A model generated the notes under the pieces. It saw only the letters and a program-made list of their open reading frames with translations, was not told the origin of the DNA and did no database searches. 64,000 nucleotides of DNA, from the NCBI RefSeq assembly GCF_004135205.1, contig NZ_CP035490.1:2311501-2375500 (forward strand), given 5' to 3'. A program made the position numbers and the translations under genes. This document shows positions 40,348 through 49,449 of the stretch, in pieces (the first letter of the stretch is position 1; each line of letters starts with the position of its first letter). Origin of the DNA: Hahella sp. KA22. GTDB lineage: Bacteria > Pseudomonadota > Gammaproteobacteria > Pseudomonadales > Oleiphilaceae.

Positions 40348-42564
40348 ATGTTGCAATCCCGAGTTAAATGTTTGGCTGTTGTCGGACTGGGTCTGATCGG
40401 CGGCTCGTTCGCCAAAGCTGTGAAAGAGCGCGGTTTGGCGGGCAAGGTAATTGGTTATGATCGCCGCGATACTGAGGCGGCGTTAGCTGTGCGTTTGGGG
40501 GTTGTTGATGAGGCTGCCCCGGATCTTGTCACGCTCGCTTCACGGGCGGATGTTGTCGTTTTGGCTGTGCCAGTTGGCGCAGTTGCTCCAGTGTTGGAGG
40601 AAATGAGGCCAGCTTTGCGAAGCGATCACATTCTTACGGATGTAGGGAGCGTGAAAGGCGAGATAGAAAAAGCCTTTATCTCTGTATTTGGTGAAATGCC
40701 AGCGAATGCTGTGCTGGGACATCCTATCGCGGGCTCTGAAAAGAGTGGCGTTCAAGCCGCTAATAGCGCTTTGTTTGAGAATCATAAAACCATATTGACG
40801 CCGGTTCCGGTGACTGACTCTCACGCGCTGGGAGTGGTGGCGGCTCTGTGGCGAGGCATGGGGGCGGAGGTGCTCTTCATGTCAGTGGCTCACCATGATG
40901 AGGTGTTGGCTGCAACCAGTCACTTGCCTCACTTGATCGCTTTTTCGCTGGTCGATACGCTGGCGGGGGCGGATGATAATAAAGAAATATTTCGCTATGC
41001 GGCAGGCGGCTTCAGGGATTTTACCCGTATTGCCGCCAGCGATCCGGTGATGTGGCGGGATGTTTACCTGACTAACCGGGATGCGGTGCTGAAAGTGTTG
41101 GATGCGTTTGATGCGGATTTAAAAAAGCTGCGCAGCGCTATTGCTGATGGGGACGGACAAACGTTACTTGGTGTGTTCACCCGGGCCCGGGCGGCCCGCG
41201 AACATTTCACAAAAATGCTTGAAGGAAAGGCTTACAAGACTGATATGGCTAACAATGTGACCTACGTTGCCGGGAAAGGCGGTCCGGTGTGCGGCGATAT
41301 TCGCGTGCCCGGAGATAAATCGATGTCCCATCGCTCCATCATGTTGGGTTCGCTGGCGGAAGGCGTTACGGAAATTGAAGGTTTTCTTGAAGGAGAAGAC
41401 GCTTTGGCTACCCTGCAGGCGTTCCGGGATATGGGGGTCGTCATTGAGGGGCCGGATCGCGGTTCAGTAAGAATAAATGGCGTGGGCATGCATGGCCTGA
41501 AGCAGCCGCCAGGGCCTCTGTATCTGGGTAACTCTGGAACTTCCATGCGTTTGCTTGCTGGTTTGCTGAGCGGTCAGTCGTTCGATGTTGAGTTGACGGG
41601 CGATGAGTCCTTGTCCAAGCGGCCTATGGAACGGGTTGCGAAGCCGCTGCGGGAAATGGGTGCGGAGATTTCCACTTCTGAGGGCGGACGCCCTCCTGTC
41701 AAAATCAAAGGCGGCTCCAAACTTCATGGCATTCATTATGACATGCCTGTCGCCAGCGCCCAGGTTAAGTCCAGTCTGGTCCTCGCAGGGCTTTATGCTG
41801 ATGGTGAAACCTCCGTGACGGAGCCTGCGCCTACCCGGGATCATAGTGAGCGAATGCTGCGTGGTTTTGGCTATCCTGTGGGTGTAGAGGGCTCTAAAGT
41901 AACGATTGAGGGTGGCCATAAGCTGAGCGCTACCAAAATCGATGTCCCTTCTGATATTTCTTCCGCTGCGTTTTTCCTCGTTGCAGCGAGCATTACTCCC
42001 GGCTCTGATCTGACCTTGCGCCATGTTGGCGTTAATCCGACTCGGGTCGGGGTAATCAGTATTCTTAAAATGATGGGGGCCGACATTGAGTTGTCCAATC
42101 ACAAAGAAGTGGGTGGCGAGCCAGTGGCCGATATTCGTGTGCGCTATGCTCCTTTGAAAGGGATTCGTATTCCGGAAGACCAGGTGCCTCTGGCGATTGA
42201 TGAGTTTCCTGTCCTGTTTATCGCCGCTGTGTGCGCTGAAGGGGAAACTGTGTTGAGTGGCGCAGAAGAGCTGCGGGTCAAGGAGAGCGACCGTATTCAA
42301 GCCATGGCGGATGGTCTGGCGGCGCTGGGAGTCAGTAGCGAAGTTAAAGAGGACGGTATTGTGTTGCGTGGCGCGGAAATCGGCGGCGGCGCAGTGGATA
42401 GCCATGGCGATCATCGCATAGCAATGGCTTTTGCTGTGGCGTCCTTAAGAGCTACCGGCGCTATTGTCATTAAAGATTGCGCTAACGTCGCTACGTCATT
42501 CCCAGGGTTTACTACTCTGGCGAACGAGGTTGGTTTTAATCTTCGGACTGAGGAGACAGCATGA
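40348..42564 (+). CDS. fused prephenate dehydrogenase / EPSP synthase
   Basis: A 738-residue natural fusion of TyrA and AroA. The TyrA half (about 1-295) has the NAD motif [11 protein letters not shown] and [10 protein letters not shown]. The AroA half (about 310-735) has [25 protein letters not shown], the PEP-loop [11 protein letters not shown] and KESDRIQAM. It therefore covers a step before chorismate (EPSP formation) and one after it (tyrosine branch). The fusion is known in pseudomonads and relatives. ATG at 40348 lacks a Shine-Dalgarno sequence, but a stop lies just upstream in frame. It overlaps cmk by four bases. Confidence 0.96.
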   Translation: MLQSRVKCLAVVGLGLIGGSFAKAVKERGLAGKVIGYDRRDTEAALAVRLGVVDEAAPDLVTLASRADVVVLAVPVGAVAPVLEEMRPALRSDHILTDVGSVKGEIEKAFISVFGEMPANAVLGHPIAGSEKSGVQAANSALFENHKTILTPVPVTDSHALGVVAALWRGMGAEVLFMSVAHHDEVLAATSHLPHLIAFSLVDTLAGADDNKEIFRYAAGGFRDFTRIAASDPVMWRDVYLTNRDAVLKVLDAFDADLKKLRSAIADGDGQTLLGVFTRARAAREHFTKMLEGKAYKTDMANNVTYVAGKGGPVCGDIRVPGDKSMSHRSIMLGSLAEGVTEIEGFLEGEDALATLQAFRDMGVVIEGPDRGSVRINGVGMHGLKQPPGPLYLGNSGTSMRLLAGLLSGQSFDVELTGDESLSKRPMERVAKPLREMGAEISTSEGGRPPVKIKGGSKLHGIHYDMPVASAQVKSSLVLAGLYADGETSVTEPAPTRDHSERMLRGFGYPVGVEGSKVTIEGGHKLSATKIDVPSDISSAAFFLVAASITPGSDLTLRHVGVNPTRVGVISILKMMGADIELSNHKEVGGEPVADIRVRYAPLKGIRIPEDQVPLAIDEFPVLFIAAVCAEGETVLSGAEELRVKESDRIQAMADGLAALGVSSEVKEDGIVLRGAEIGGGAVDSHGDHRIAMAFAVASLRATGAIVIKDCANVATSFPGFTTLANEVGFNLRTEETA

Positions 42565-43250
42565 AGGTGAGTTCCGGCATTCCTGTCATCACCCTTGATG
42601 GTCCCTCCGGCTCAGGCAAGGGGACCATAGCGCAGCTGACTGCGCGGGCGTTGGGATGGAATATTCTGGACTCCGGCGCACTGTATCGACTGACCGCCTT
42701 GAGCGCTGAGCGGCAAGGCGTTGATTTAGCGGATGAAAGCGTTGTGGCGAAAGTCGCTGAAACCTTGGATGTGCGTTTTGAAGCGGGAACTCCAGGTCAG
42801 CCGGTGTCCGTTATTTTAATGGGCGACGACGTGACTCTGGAAATCAGGACGGAAACCTGTGGCGCTATGGCCTCACGGGTGGCTGCGTACCCTCTGGTGC
42901 GCGCCGCTTTGTTGCAGCGGCAGCGGGATTTTCAGGCCGCGCCGGGGTTAGTGGCGGACGGGCGAGACATGGGGACGGTCGTGTTTCCTGACGCTCCATG
43001 TAAGATATTTATGACTGCAAGCGCCGAAGTAAGGGCGCGGCGAAGATATGATCAGTTGAAGCAGCAAGGCGAGAGTGTTAAAATTTCGCACCTTTTAAAT
43101 GAGATAAAGGAACGCGATGAGCGTGACATGAATCGGTCAAACGCTCCTCTGCGACCTGCGGATGACGCCGTAGTCCTTGATACTTCTGACTTTTCGGTGG
43201 ATGAGGTGTTGGAGAAAGTACTCCAGATCTGGTCTTCCCGTCAATCCTGA
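42561..43250 (+). CDS. cmk: cytidylate kinase
   Basis: A 229-residue nucleotide kinase making CDP and dCDP from CMP and dCMP. The P-loop is GPSGSGKGT, followed by LDSGALYRL, and the [13 protein letters not shown] segment that recognises CMP. The ATGA overlap with the TyrA-AroA gene indicates translational coupling. The order aroA-cmk-rpsA is widely conserved in proteobacteria. Confidence 0.97.
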   Translation: MKVSSGIPVITLDGPSGSGKGTIAQLTARALGWNILDSGALYRLTALSAERQGVDLADESVVAKVAETLDVRFEAGTPGQPVSVILMGDDVTLEIRTETCGAMASRVAAYPLVRAALLQRQRDFQAAPGLVADGRDMGTVVFPDAPCKIFMTASAEVRARRRYDQLKQQGESVKISHLLNEIKERDERDMNRSNAPLRPADDAVVLDTSDFSVDEVLEKVLQIWSSRQS

Positions 43251-43384
43251 GTATCCATCACTACGGTAAATTAATTAACGGCGATCTTTTTTCGGGAGTA
43301 TGCCAGTAATGCCCGAAATAAGATTTTAATCGAACAGACCGTGCTTGCTGGCCGCGCGGATGAAAATGTTCAACAGGAAACACA

Positions 43385-45064
43385 ATGAGCGAGAGCTTTG
43401 CTGAGCTTTTTGAAGAAAGTTTAAAACAAATTGATATGAAACCCGGCTCTATCGTTAAGGGCGTAGTGGTTGATATCGATGAAGACTGGGTTACTGTAAA
43501 CGCAGGCCTTAAGTCCGAGGGTGTAATCCCTGTAGCACAGTTCCTGAACGAGAAAGGGGAGCTGAATCTGCAAGTCGGCGACGAAGTTGAGGTTGCTCTC
43601 GACGCAGTTGAAGACGGCTTTGGCGAAACCCGCCTGTCTCGCGAAAAAGCGAAGCGTGCGGAAGCCTGGAAAGATCTTGAAAAAGCTTTCGAAGCAAACG
43701 AAGTTGTTAACGGTGTTATCAACGGCAAGGTCAAAGGTGGTTTCACTGTTGAACTGGGCGGCATCCGCGCATTCCTTCCTGGCTCCTTGGTAGATGTGCG
43801 TCCGATTCGCGACACAGCGCATCTGGAAGGAAAGGATCTCGAATTCAAAGTTATCAAACTGGATCAAAAGCGTAACAACGTAGTTGTTTCACGCCGTGCG
43901 GTTCTGGAAGCGGAAAACAGCGCTGAGCGTGACGCTCTGCTGCAAACTCTGCAGGAAGGTATGGAAGTCAAAGGTATCGTTAAGAACCTGACTGACTACG
44001 GCGCATTCGTTGATCTGGGTGGTGTTGACGGTCTGTTGCACATCACTGACATGGCTTGGAAGCGCATCAAGCATCCTAGCGAAATCGTTAACGTTGGCGA
44101 CGAAATCACCGTTAAGGTGTTGAAGTTCGATCGCGAGCGTAACCGCGTATCTCTGGGTCTGAAGCAACTGGGCGAAGATCCATGGGTTGCTATCAAAGAG
44201 CGTTACCCAGAGAACACCCGCGTTACTGCGCGCGTTACCAATCTGACTGACTACGGCTGCTTTGCTGAGCTGGAAGAAGGCGTTGAGGGTCTGGTTCACG
44301 TTTCAGAAATGGATTGGACCAACAAGAACATTCACCCATCCAAAGTTGTTCAATTGGGCGATGAGCTGGAAGTGATGGTTCTGGATATCGACGAAGAGCG
44401 TCGTCGTATCTCTCTGGGTATCAAGCAGTGTCACGCTAACCCATGGGAAGAGTTCTCCGGCAATTACAACAAGGGCGACCGTATCTCCGGTAAGATCAAG
44501 TCTATTACCGACTTCGGTATCTTCCTTGGTCTGGAAGGCGGCATCGACGGTCTGGTTCACTTGTCCGACATTTCTTGGAACGAGCCAGGTGAAGAAGCTG
44601 TTCGCAAGTACAAGAAGGGCGACGACCTGGAGACTGTAATCCTGTCTATCGATCCTGAGCGTGAGCGTATTTCCCTGGGTATCAAGCAGTTGGAGAGCGA
44701 TCCGTTTGCTGAGTTCACTCAGTTGAACGAGAAAGGCTCTATCGTTACCGGTACTGTTAAGTCCGTTGATGCTAAAGCTGCTGTGATCGCTCTGAACGAC
44801 GAGGTTGAAGCAACTCTGAAAGCGTCTGAAATCAGTCGTGATAAAGTTGAAGACGCTCGCAACGTGCTGAAAGAAGGCGACGAAGTTGAAGCGAAAATCA
44901 TCAGTGTTGACCGTAAAAACCGCGTGATCAATCTTTCCATCAAGTCTAAGGACATTGATGAAGAGAAACAGGCGATTCGCGATGTCAAAGAGAAGCAAAC
45001 TGAAGCTCAAGGTCCGACCACTATCGGTGATCTGATCAAAGAGCAATTGCAACAGCAACAGTAA
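43385..45064 (+). CDS. rpsA: 30S ribosomal protein S1
   Basis: A 559-residue protein of six S1 RNA-binding domains (about 20-90, 105-170, 190-260, 275-350, 360-435, 445-520), for example [17 protein letters not shown] and [18 protein letters not shown]. It brings mRNA to the small subunit. Codon choice is visibly more biased than in the neighbours (repeated CTG, CGT, GGC, GAA), as expected for a highly expressed protein. The 130-base leader has only a weak ribosome site, as is typical for the autoregulated rpsA of E. coli. Confidence 0.98.
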   Translation: MSESFAELFEESLKQIDMKPGSIVKGVVVDIDEDWVTVNAGLKSEGVIPVAQFLNEKGELNLQVGDEVEVALDAVEDGFGETRLSREKAKRAEAWKDLEKAFEANEVVNGVINGKVKGGFTVELGGIRAFLPGSLVDVRPIRDTAHLEGKDLEFKVIKLDQKRNNVVVSRRAVLEAENSAERDALLQTLQEGMEVKGIVKNLTDYGAFVDLGGVDGLLHITDMAWKRIKHPSEIVNVGDEITVKVLKFDRERNRVSLGLKQLGEDPWVAIKERYPENTRVTARVTNLTDYGCFAELEEGVEGLVHVSEMDWTNKNIHPSKVVQLGDELEVMVLDIDEERRRISLGIKQCHANPWEEFSGNYNKGDRISGKIKSITDFGIFLGLEGGIDGLVHLSDISWNEPGEEAVRKYKKGDDLETVILSIDPERERISLGIKQLESDPFAEFTQLNEKGSIVTGTVKSVDAKAAVIALNDEVEATLKASEISRDKVEDARNVLKEGDEVEAKIISVDRKNRVINLSIKSKDIDEEKQAIRDVKEKQTEAQGPTTIGDLIKEQLQQQQ

Positions 45065-45083
45065 TTTCTCTTAGATATATTCT

Positions 45084-45116
45084 CTAAAAAAACGGGCTAT
45101 ATGCCCGTTTTTTTTG
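45084..45116 (+). terminator. intrinsic terminator of rpsA
   Basis: AACGGGC-TATAT-GCCCGTT followed by a run of eight or more T. It separates rpsA from ihfB, at least partly. Confidence 0.9.
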
Positions 45117-45142
45117 TGTTTTTTTAAATCTTTAACTACACT
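45114..45142 (+). promoter_or_regulatory. possible ihfB promoter
   Basis: TTGTGT, 17 bases, TACACT, 30 bases before the start codon of ihfB and directly after the rpsA terminator. Tentative. Confidence 0.35.
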
Positions 45143-45172
45143 TCTGACGAAGGCTACGATAAGGAAGCTTCT

Positions 45173-45469
45173 ATGACCAAATCAGAGTTAGTCGAGATTA
45201 TTGCGCAAAAACAACCACAACTTTCGATAAAAGACGTTGAGCTCGCGGTTAAAACGATCATAGAGTACATGTCACAATCTCTGTCCCAGGGGCAGCGCAT
45301 AGAAATACGGGGATTCGGCAGTTTCAGTCTCCACTATCGCGCACCACGGGTAGGGCGTAATCCCAAAACAGGTGAGACTGTCCATCTTCCTGCGAAGTAT
45401 GTGCCGCACTTCAAGCCTGGTAAGGAATTGAGAGATGAGGTTAACGCAAGTCTCAAAGCCGGATATTAA
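45173..45469 (+). CDS. ihfB: integration host factor beta subunit
   Basis: A 98-residue DNA-bending protein of the HU/IHF family. The IHF-beta type opening [10 protein letters not shown], the [21 protein letters not shown] arm and the [17 protein letters not shown] tail are all present. With IhfA it bends DNA sharply at specific sites. It follows rpsA, the usual place in gammaproteobacteria. Confidence 0.97.
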   Translation: MTKSELVEIIAQKQPQLSIKDVELAVKTIIEYMSQSLSQGQRIEIRGFGSFSLHYRAPRVGRNPKTGETVHLPAKYVPHFKPGKELRDEVNASLKAGY

Positions 45470-45518
45470 TCGCCGGCGTCAAACCGCTAATTAATTGTAA
45501 GTGCACGTTTTTCTATGC

Positions 45519-45546
45519 CTGACATCAAAACCAGGTATGGTAAGAT
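45519..45546 (+). promoter_or_regulatory. probable lapAB promoter
   Basis: CTGACA, 16 bases, TAAGAT, with an extended -10 TG one base before. It lies 34 bases before the lapA start. A reasonable sigma-70 promoter read by eye. Confidence 0.5.
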
Positions 45547-45579
45547 AGTGCACCCAATTAGACCGGTTCGGGTGCGCTA

Positions 45580-45864
45580 ATGTCCAAGCTGAAAAAAATC
45601 TTTTTGCTATGTCTTGTCATCTTAATGGTGATAGTTGGTGTAGTATTTGTGTTGCTTAACAATTCCAAGTTGGAGCTAGACCTATTCTTCTACCACACGG
45701 GGCCTGTGAACGTTTCGATTTTGATCGGTTTGGCGTTTGCCGTAGGGTTTCTATTAGGGATGGCGGTAACTAGCTTGACCGTTCTAAAGTTGAGAATTTT
45801 TGGTAAAAAAGGGCGTGATCGCGCTATAAAGTCATCTACGCAGGTTGTCGCCAGCAAATCATAA
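45580..45864 (+). CDS. lapA: LapA/YciS-type inner membrane protein
   Basis: A 94-residue protein with two transmembrane helices (about residues 6-26 and 44-66) joined by a short polar loop carrying the LapA NNSKLELDLFF pattern. In E. coli LapA works with LapB in controlling lipopolysaccharide assembly. It starts the lapA-lapB unit; the next gene begins six bases after its stop. Confidence 0.9.
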   Translation: MSKLKKIFLLCLVILMVIVGVVFVLLNNSKLELDLFFYHTGPVNVSILIGLAFAVGFLLGMAVTSLTVLKLRIFGKKGRDRAIKSSTQVVASKS

Positions 45865-45870
45865 GGGCTT

Positions 45871-47031
45871 ATGGAATACCTTGGCCAATTGTTGTTAATT
45901 GCCGTCGCAATAGGCATTGGTTGGCTGATCTGTTTTATTCAGGGGCGAGTTGGTCAGACTGCCAGAGCCATCAAGCGGGGCGGTGAATATCCAAAATCCT
46001 TACAATATCTTTTTGAGGCGTATGATGCGCCGACTCTGGATTCTTTTATCCAGGAGTTGGAGATAAATCAGCATACGGTTCAGCTTCATCTCTCAATCGC
46101 CAATTTCTTTCGTCGCAAAGGCGAAATCGAAAAAGCGACGGCGATCCACCAGAATCTTCTTTCGCATCCAGACGCAAGAATCAAACACGGCGAGCAGCTT
46201 ACTTATGAGTTAGCACAGGACTATATGTTTGTTGGTTTGTACGACAGGGCTGAAGCTCTTTTCATAGAGCTGGCGGCGTCACGGCAGTGGCGGAAGCTGA
46301 GTACTGAGTGTCTTCTTGAAATCTATGAGCACGAAAAGGAATGGGGGGTTGCGCGTGAGCGCGCTTTGACGCTGGACGTTAAGCGGGATCGAGACGTGCA
46401 GGTGCGGCTGGCTCAATACTGTTGTGAGATGGCTGAGCGCAGTATGCGGCGTAAGGAATATTCAGACGCAACGCGCCATCTTCGAGAGGCGCTGATGTAC
46501 GACAAGTTTTGCGCTCGAGCAAGTATTCAAGTGGCCCAGGTTTGTGTCGCCACGGAGCAGTATCCTGAAGCGCTGGCGGAATTGAAGCGTATTGAGCAGC
46601 AGAATCCAATGTTTCTCTCGGAAGTCGTTGGGCTGGTGAAAGAGATATGCGAAAAGCTTAATGAGCGGGAGCGACTGCTGAAGATACTCCAAAGAATGTG
46701 GGAGCTGCAGCCGTCAGCGAAAGTAATGATTGCGCTGTCCGGCGCTCTCAACGAAAACGAGAATACGGAAGAGGCGATAGAGTTTCTTTTAGGGCAGTTA
46801 AATGCTCACCCTACTCTTGGTGGTGTGAAAGCGTTGTTGGTGTTGTTGGTTCCTTATGCGGACCCTGAGCCCAAGCGTTGGATTATGATTGTGAAAGGGG
46901 TGCTGGAGACGCTTTTGGAGAAGAATCACTCCTATTTATGTGAAAGTTGTGGCTTTTCGGGGCGTCATTTGCACTGGCAGTGTCCCAGTTGCAAAAAATG
47001 GGGAGTGGTGAAGCCGTTGCCTTGGGTGTAG
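45871..47031 (+). CDS. lapB: LPS assembly regulator LapB
   Basis: A 386-residue protein: one N-terminal transmembrane helix (about 5-23), a cytoplasmic run of TPR-like repeats (about 45-340) and a C-terminal rubredoxin-like knuckle with two Cys pairs (CESCGF and CPSCKKWG) near residues 357-378. LapB presents LpxC to FtsH for degradation and so sets LPS synthesis. Length and all parts match E. coli LapB (YciM). Directly downstream of lapA. Confidence 0.95.
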   Translation: MEYLGQLLLIAVAIGIGWLICFIQGRVGQTARAIKRGGEYPKSLQYLFEAYDAPTLDSFIQELEINQHTVQLHLSIANFFRRKGEIEKATAIHQNLLSHPDARIKHGEQLTYELAQDYMFVGLYDRAEALFIELAASRQWRKLSTECLLEIYEHEKEWGVARERALTLDVKRDRDVQVRLAQYCCEMAERSMRRKEYSDATRHLREALMYDKFCARASIQVAQVCVATEQYPEALAELKRIEQQNPMFLSEVVGLVKEICEKLNERERLLKILQRMWELQPSAKVMIALSGALNENENTEEAIEFLLGQLNAHPTLGGVKALLVLLVPYADPEPKRWIMIVKGVLETLLEKNHSYLCESCGFSGRHLHWQCPSCKKWGVVKPLPWV

Positions 47032-47090
47032 GTTTGGTGCGGCTAGTGGTGGGGTAATGGTAACGAGTGACGTGAGAGAAAGGTGAGACG

Positions 47091-47792
47091 ATGGTAAGTG
47101 GACCAAGAGTCGTGGTGGCTTTGGACTTTTCTGATAGAAAGCAGCTTGATGAGTTTGTCGCCAAGCTTGATCCAGGTTTATGTCGGCTTAAGGTTGGCAA
47201 AGAGCTGTTTACAACATTTGGGCCCGCTATAGTTGAGCAGTTGCAGGCGCGGGGTTTTGAGGTGTTTTTAGACCTTAAGTTTCATGATATTCCCAATACG
47301 ACGGCGCAGGCGGTGAAAGCGGCGGCTGGTTTGGGGGTATGGATGGTGAATGTGCATGCGTCCGGTGGTAGAAGAATGATGGAGACGTGTCGCGAGGTGT
47401 TGGAGCAAGAATCGCATGCACCGTTGCTGATTGCTGTTACGATGCTCACCAGCTTGAGTGATGACGAGGTCGTCGAGATAGGGTTTCCCTGCTCAGCTCA
47501 AGAGATGGTCGGCAGGCTTGCGGCCTTGGCGCAAAGTAGTGGAATGGATGGCGTGGTATGTTCTGCTCAAGAGGCTCCATTGTTGCGTCGTACGCACGGC
47601 GAGGAATTTTGCTTGGTGACGCCGGGTATCAGGCCTGCGGCGGCGGCGGCGGATGATCAGACGCGAATTGTTACTCCGGCTCAGGCGATTACTGATGGAA
47701 GCTCATATTTGGTCGTGGGAAGACCTATTACCCGGGCGTTAAATCCTCTGGATGCATTGCAGCAGATCGTCAAAGAGGTTGAGTCGGTCTGA
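47091..47792 (+). CDS. pyrF: orotidine 5'-phosphate decarboxylase
   Basis: A 233-residue TIM-barrel enzyme making UMP from OMP. The catalytic Lys-Asp array is in DLKFHDIPNT, with VALDF at the start, the phosphate-binding end VTPGIRP and VGRPIT. The ATG follows AAAGGTGAG. Its place after lapAB is the conserved gammaproteobacterial order. Confidence 0.97.
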   Translation: MVSGPRVVVALDFSDRKQLDEFVAKLDPGLCRLKVGKELFTTFGPAIVEQLQARGFEVFLDLKFHDIPNTTAQAVKAAAGLGVWMVNVHASGGRRMMETCREVLEQESHAPLLIAVTMLTSLSDDEVVEIGFPCSAQEMVGRLAALAQSSGMDGVVCSAQEAPLLRRTHGEEFCLVTPGIRPAAAAADDQTRIVTPAQAITDGSSYLVVGRPITRALNPLDALQQIVKEVESV

Positions 47793-47878
47793 TTGTTAGG
47801 TTATCTGTTGGTGGGTGAGGGAGGCGTTCTTCTCGTCGACCGATGGGGTGTATAAAAAGAGGGCTTAATTCAGGCAAT

Positions 47879-47908
47879 AAAAAAGGCTGGTAAAACCAGC
47901 CTTTTTAA
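47879..47908. terminator. terminator between pyrF and tRNA-Asn
   Basis: AAAAAAGGCTGG-TAAA-ACCAGCCTTTTT, able to act both ways; it lies at the 3' end of the tRNA on the minus strand and after pyrF on the plus strand. Confidence 0.85.
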
Positions 47909-47911
47909 ATT

Positions 47912-47987
47912 TGGCTCCCCGAGCTGGACTCGAACCAGCGACCCAATGATTAACAGTCATTTGCTCTACCAACTGAGCTATCAGGGA
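47912..47987 (-). tRNA. tRNA-Asn (anticodon GTT)
   Basis: 76 bases read on the minus strand from TCCCTGA to an encoded CCA. The acceptor stem TCCCTGA pairs with TCGGGGA (one G-T pair), the D arm GCTC-AGTTGGTAGA-GCA is standard, the anticodon loop contains CTGTTAA with anticodon GTT, and the T arm has GGTTCGAGTCC. Discriminator G is right for asparagine. Confidence 0.97.
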
Positions 47988-48075
47988 ATGAAACCGTTAG
48001 TGGCGCGTATAATAATGACCTTTAATTTAAAGGTCAACACTTCGGAAGTGGTTTTTCTTTAGTGTTTTCAGCAAA

Positions 48076-48104
48076 TAAAAAGCCCGCTGAACAGCAGGCT
48101 TTTT
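48076..48104. terminator. terminator of the aminotransferase gene
   Basis: AAAAAGCC and GGCTTTTT arms around GCTGAACAGC, with A/T tracts on both flanks, just beyond the stop on the minus strand. Confidence 0.82.
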
Positions 48105-48131
48105 AACGCTTTTGAAGACTGTCTGAAACGT

Positions 48132-49316
48132 TTATTTGATCGCTTTCGCGATACGCTCCATGGCCTGTTCCAGATTTTGCATGCTGGTGGCGAAGGAGAT
48201 TCGCAAATGTCCAGGCGCGCCAAAAGCGGAGCCTGGAACCAGGGCGACGCCAGCTTCGGTCAGCAGATACTCCGCCAGGTCCAGGTCGTTATAGATATTT
48301 TCCATACGATCGATCACGCCTTGGAACCCTGGGAATGCATAAAAGGTCCCGTCCACGGGCAGGCAAGTTACACCGGGCATGTCGTTAAACGCTTTAACGA
48401 CAAAGTCGTGGCGTTTCTTGAACTCTTTTACCATTTCTCCAATGCACTCCTGTGGGCCGTTCAGCGCGGCGGCTGCGGCGGCTTGGGAGATGGAGCAGGG
48501 GTTGGACGTGCTTTGCGACTGAATTTTTTTCATGGCCGCAATCGCTTTGGCGGGGCCTGCCGCGTAACCGATGCGCCAGCCGGTCATGGAGTAAGCTTTG
48601 GATACGCCATTGAGGACAAAAGTGCGGTCGTAAAGGTCTGGGCATACACTTAAAATATTGACGAAATCTTCGCCAGTCCACAGCGTATGCTCGTACATAT
48701 CGTCAGTCGCTACCATCACAGAAGGATGTTTGCGCAGCACTTCGCCCAAAGCGGACAGTTCTTCTTTGCTATAGGCCATGCCGGTTGGGTTGGAAGGGCT
48801 GTTCAGTACTACCAGACGGGTTTTGCTGGTAACTGCGGCGTCCAACTGCTCAGCAGTGATTTTGAATCGCGTTGCTTCGGTGGTCTCAATGATGACCGGT
48901 TTGCCGTCCGCGACAATAACCATGTCGGGGTAAGACACCCAGTAAGGCGCGGGGATAATGACTTCGTCACCTTCATCCAGGAGCGCCAGAGCTAGATTGA
49001 AAAAGCTTTGCTTGCCCCCGCTGGAGACCAAAATCTGGTTGGCTTCGTAATTCAGGTTATTATCGCGTTGGAATTTGCTGATAATCGCGTTCTTTAGTGC
49101 AGGGGTTCCATCGACTGCGGTATATTTGGTCTGGCCCGCGTTAATCGCGGCGATAGCGGCGTCCTTAATATGCTGGGGGGTATCAAAATCAGGTTCTCCG
49201 GCGCCTAAACCAATAATATCTTTCCCGGCGGCTTTGAGTTCCGCCGCGCGGTTGGTGACAGCCAGAGTGGGAGAGGGTTTGATTGCTTGAACACGGCGTG
49301 AGAGATCGATTTCCAA
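48132..49316 (-). CDS. class I aminotransferase, aspartate type
   Basis: A 394-residue fold-type I PLP enzyme of the aspartate aminotransferase (AspC-alpha/thermophile type) subgroup. Landmarks: GLGAGEPDFDTP, SSGGKQSFFNL, NSPSNPTG, and the PLP lysine in NGVSKAYSMTGWRIGY. It probably interconverts aspartate and 2-oxoglutarate, or aromatic 2-oxo acids. I choose a TTG at 49316 because it gives the family N-terminus (EIDLSRRVQAIKPS) with GAGGAA ahead; an ATG 78 bases upstream (49394) gives an atypical extension. Could serve tyrosine/phenylalanine transamination, since no hisC is in the aromatic cluster. Confidence 0.9.
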   Translation of the reverse strand: MEIDLSRRVQAIKPSPTLAVTNRAAELKAAGKDIIGLGAGEPDFDTPQHIKDAAIAAINAGQTKYTAVDGTPALKNAIISKFQRDNNLNYEANQILVSSGGKQSFFNLALALLDEGDEVIIPAPYWVSYPDMVIVADGKPVIIETTEATRFKITAEQLDAAVTSKTRLVVLNSPSNPTGMAYSKEELSALGEVLRKHPSVMVATDDMYEHTLWTGEDFVNILSVCPDLYDRTFVLNGVSKAYSMTGWRIGYAAGPAKAIAAMKKIQSQSTSNPCSISQAAAAAALNGPQECIGEMVKEFKKRHDFVVKAFNDMPGVTCLPVDGTFYAFPGFQGVIDRMENIYNDLDLAEYLLTEAGVALVPGSAFGAPGHLRISFATSMQNLEQAMERIAKAIK

Positions 49317-49449
49317 CGGAGTAATTCCTCGATTTTGGTGGTTAAGCTTGGTAAGTTGGCCAATGGCTTGAATTAAGGCGAACGGCGCGCCCAATCAATG
49401 GCCAAACGGTATAATTCTACAATGTCGTCGATTCATACGTAAGTGAGTA

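Noticed and set aside
41464-42414. 316-residue minus-strand ORF
   Set aside because: Antisense to the AroA half of the fusion, with no motif or start signal.
44303-45058. 251-residue minus-strand ORF
   Set aside because: Antisense to rpsA, whose strong codon bias produces long open shadow frames.
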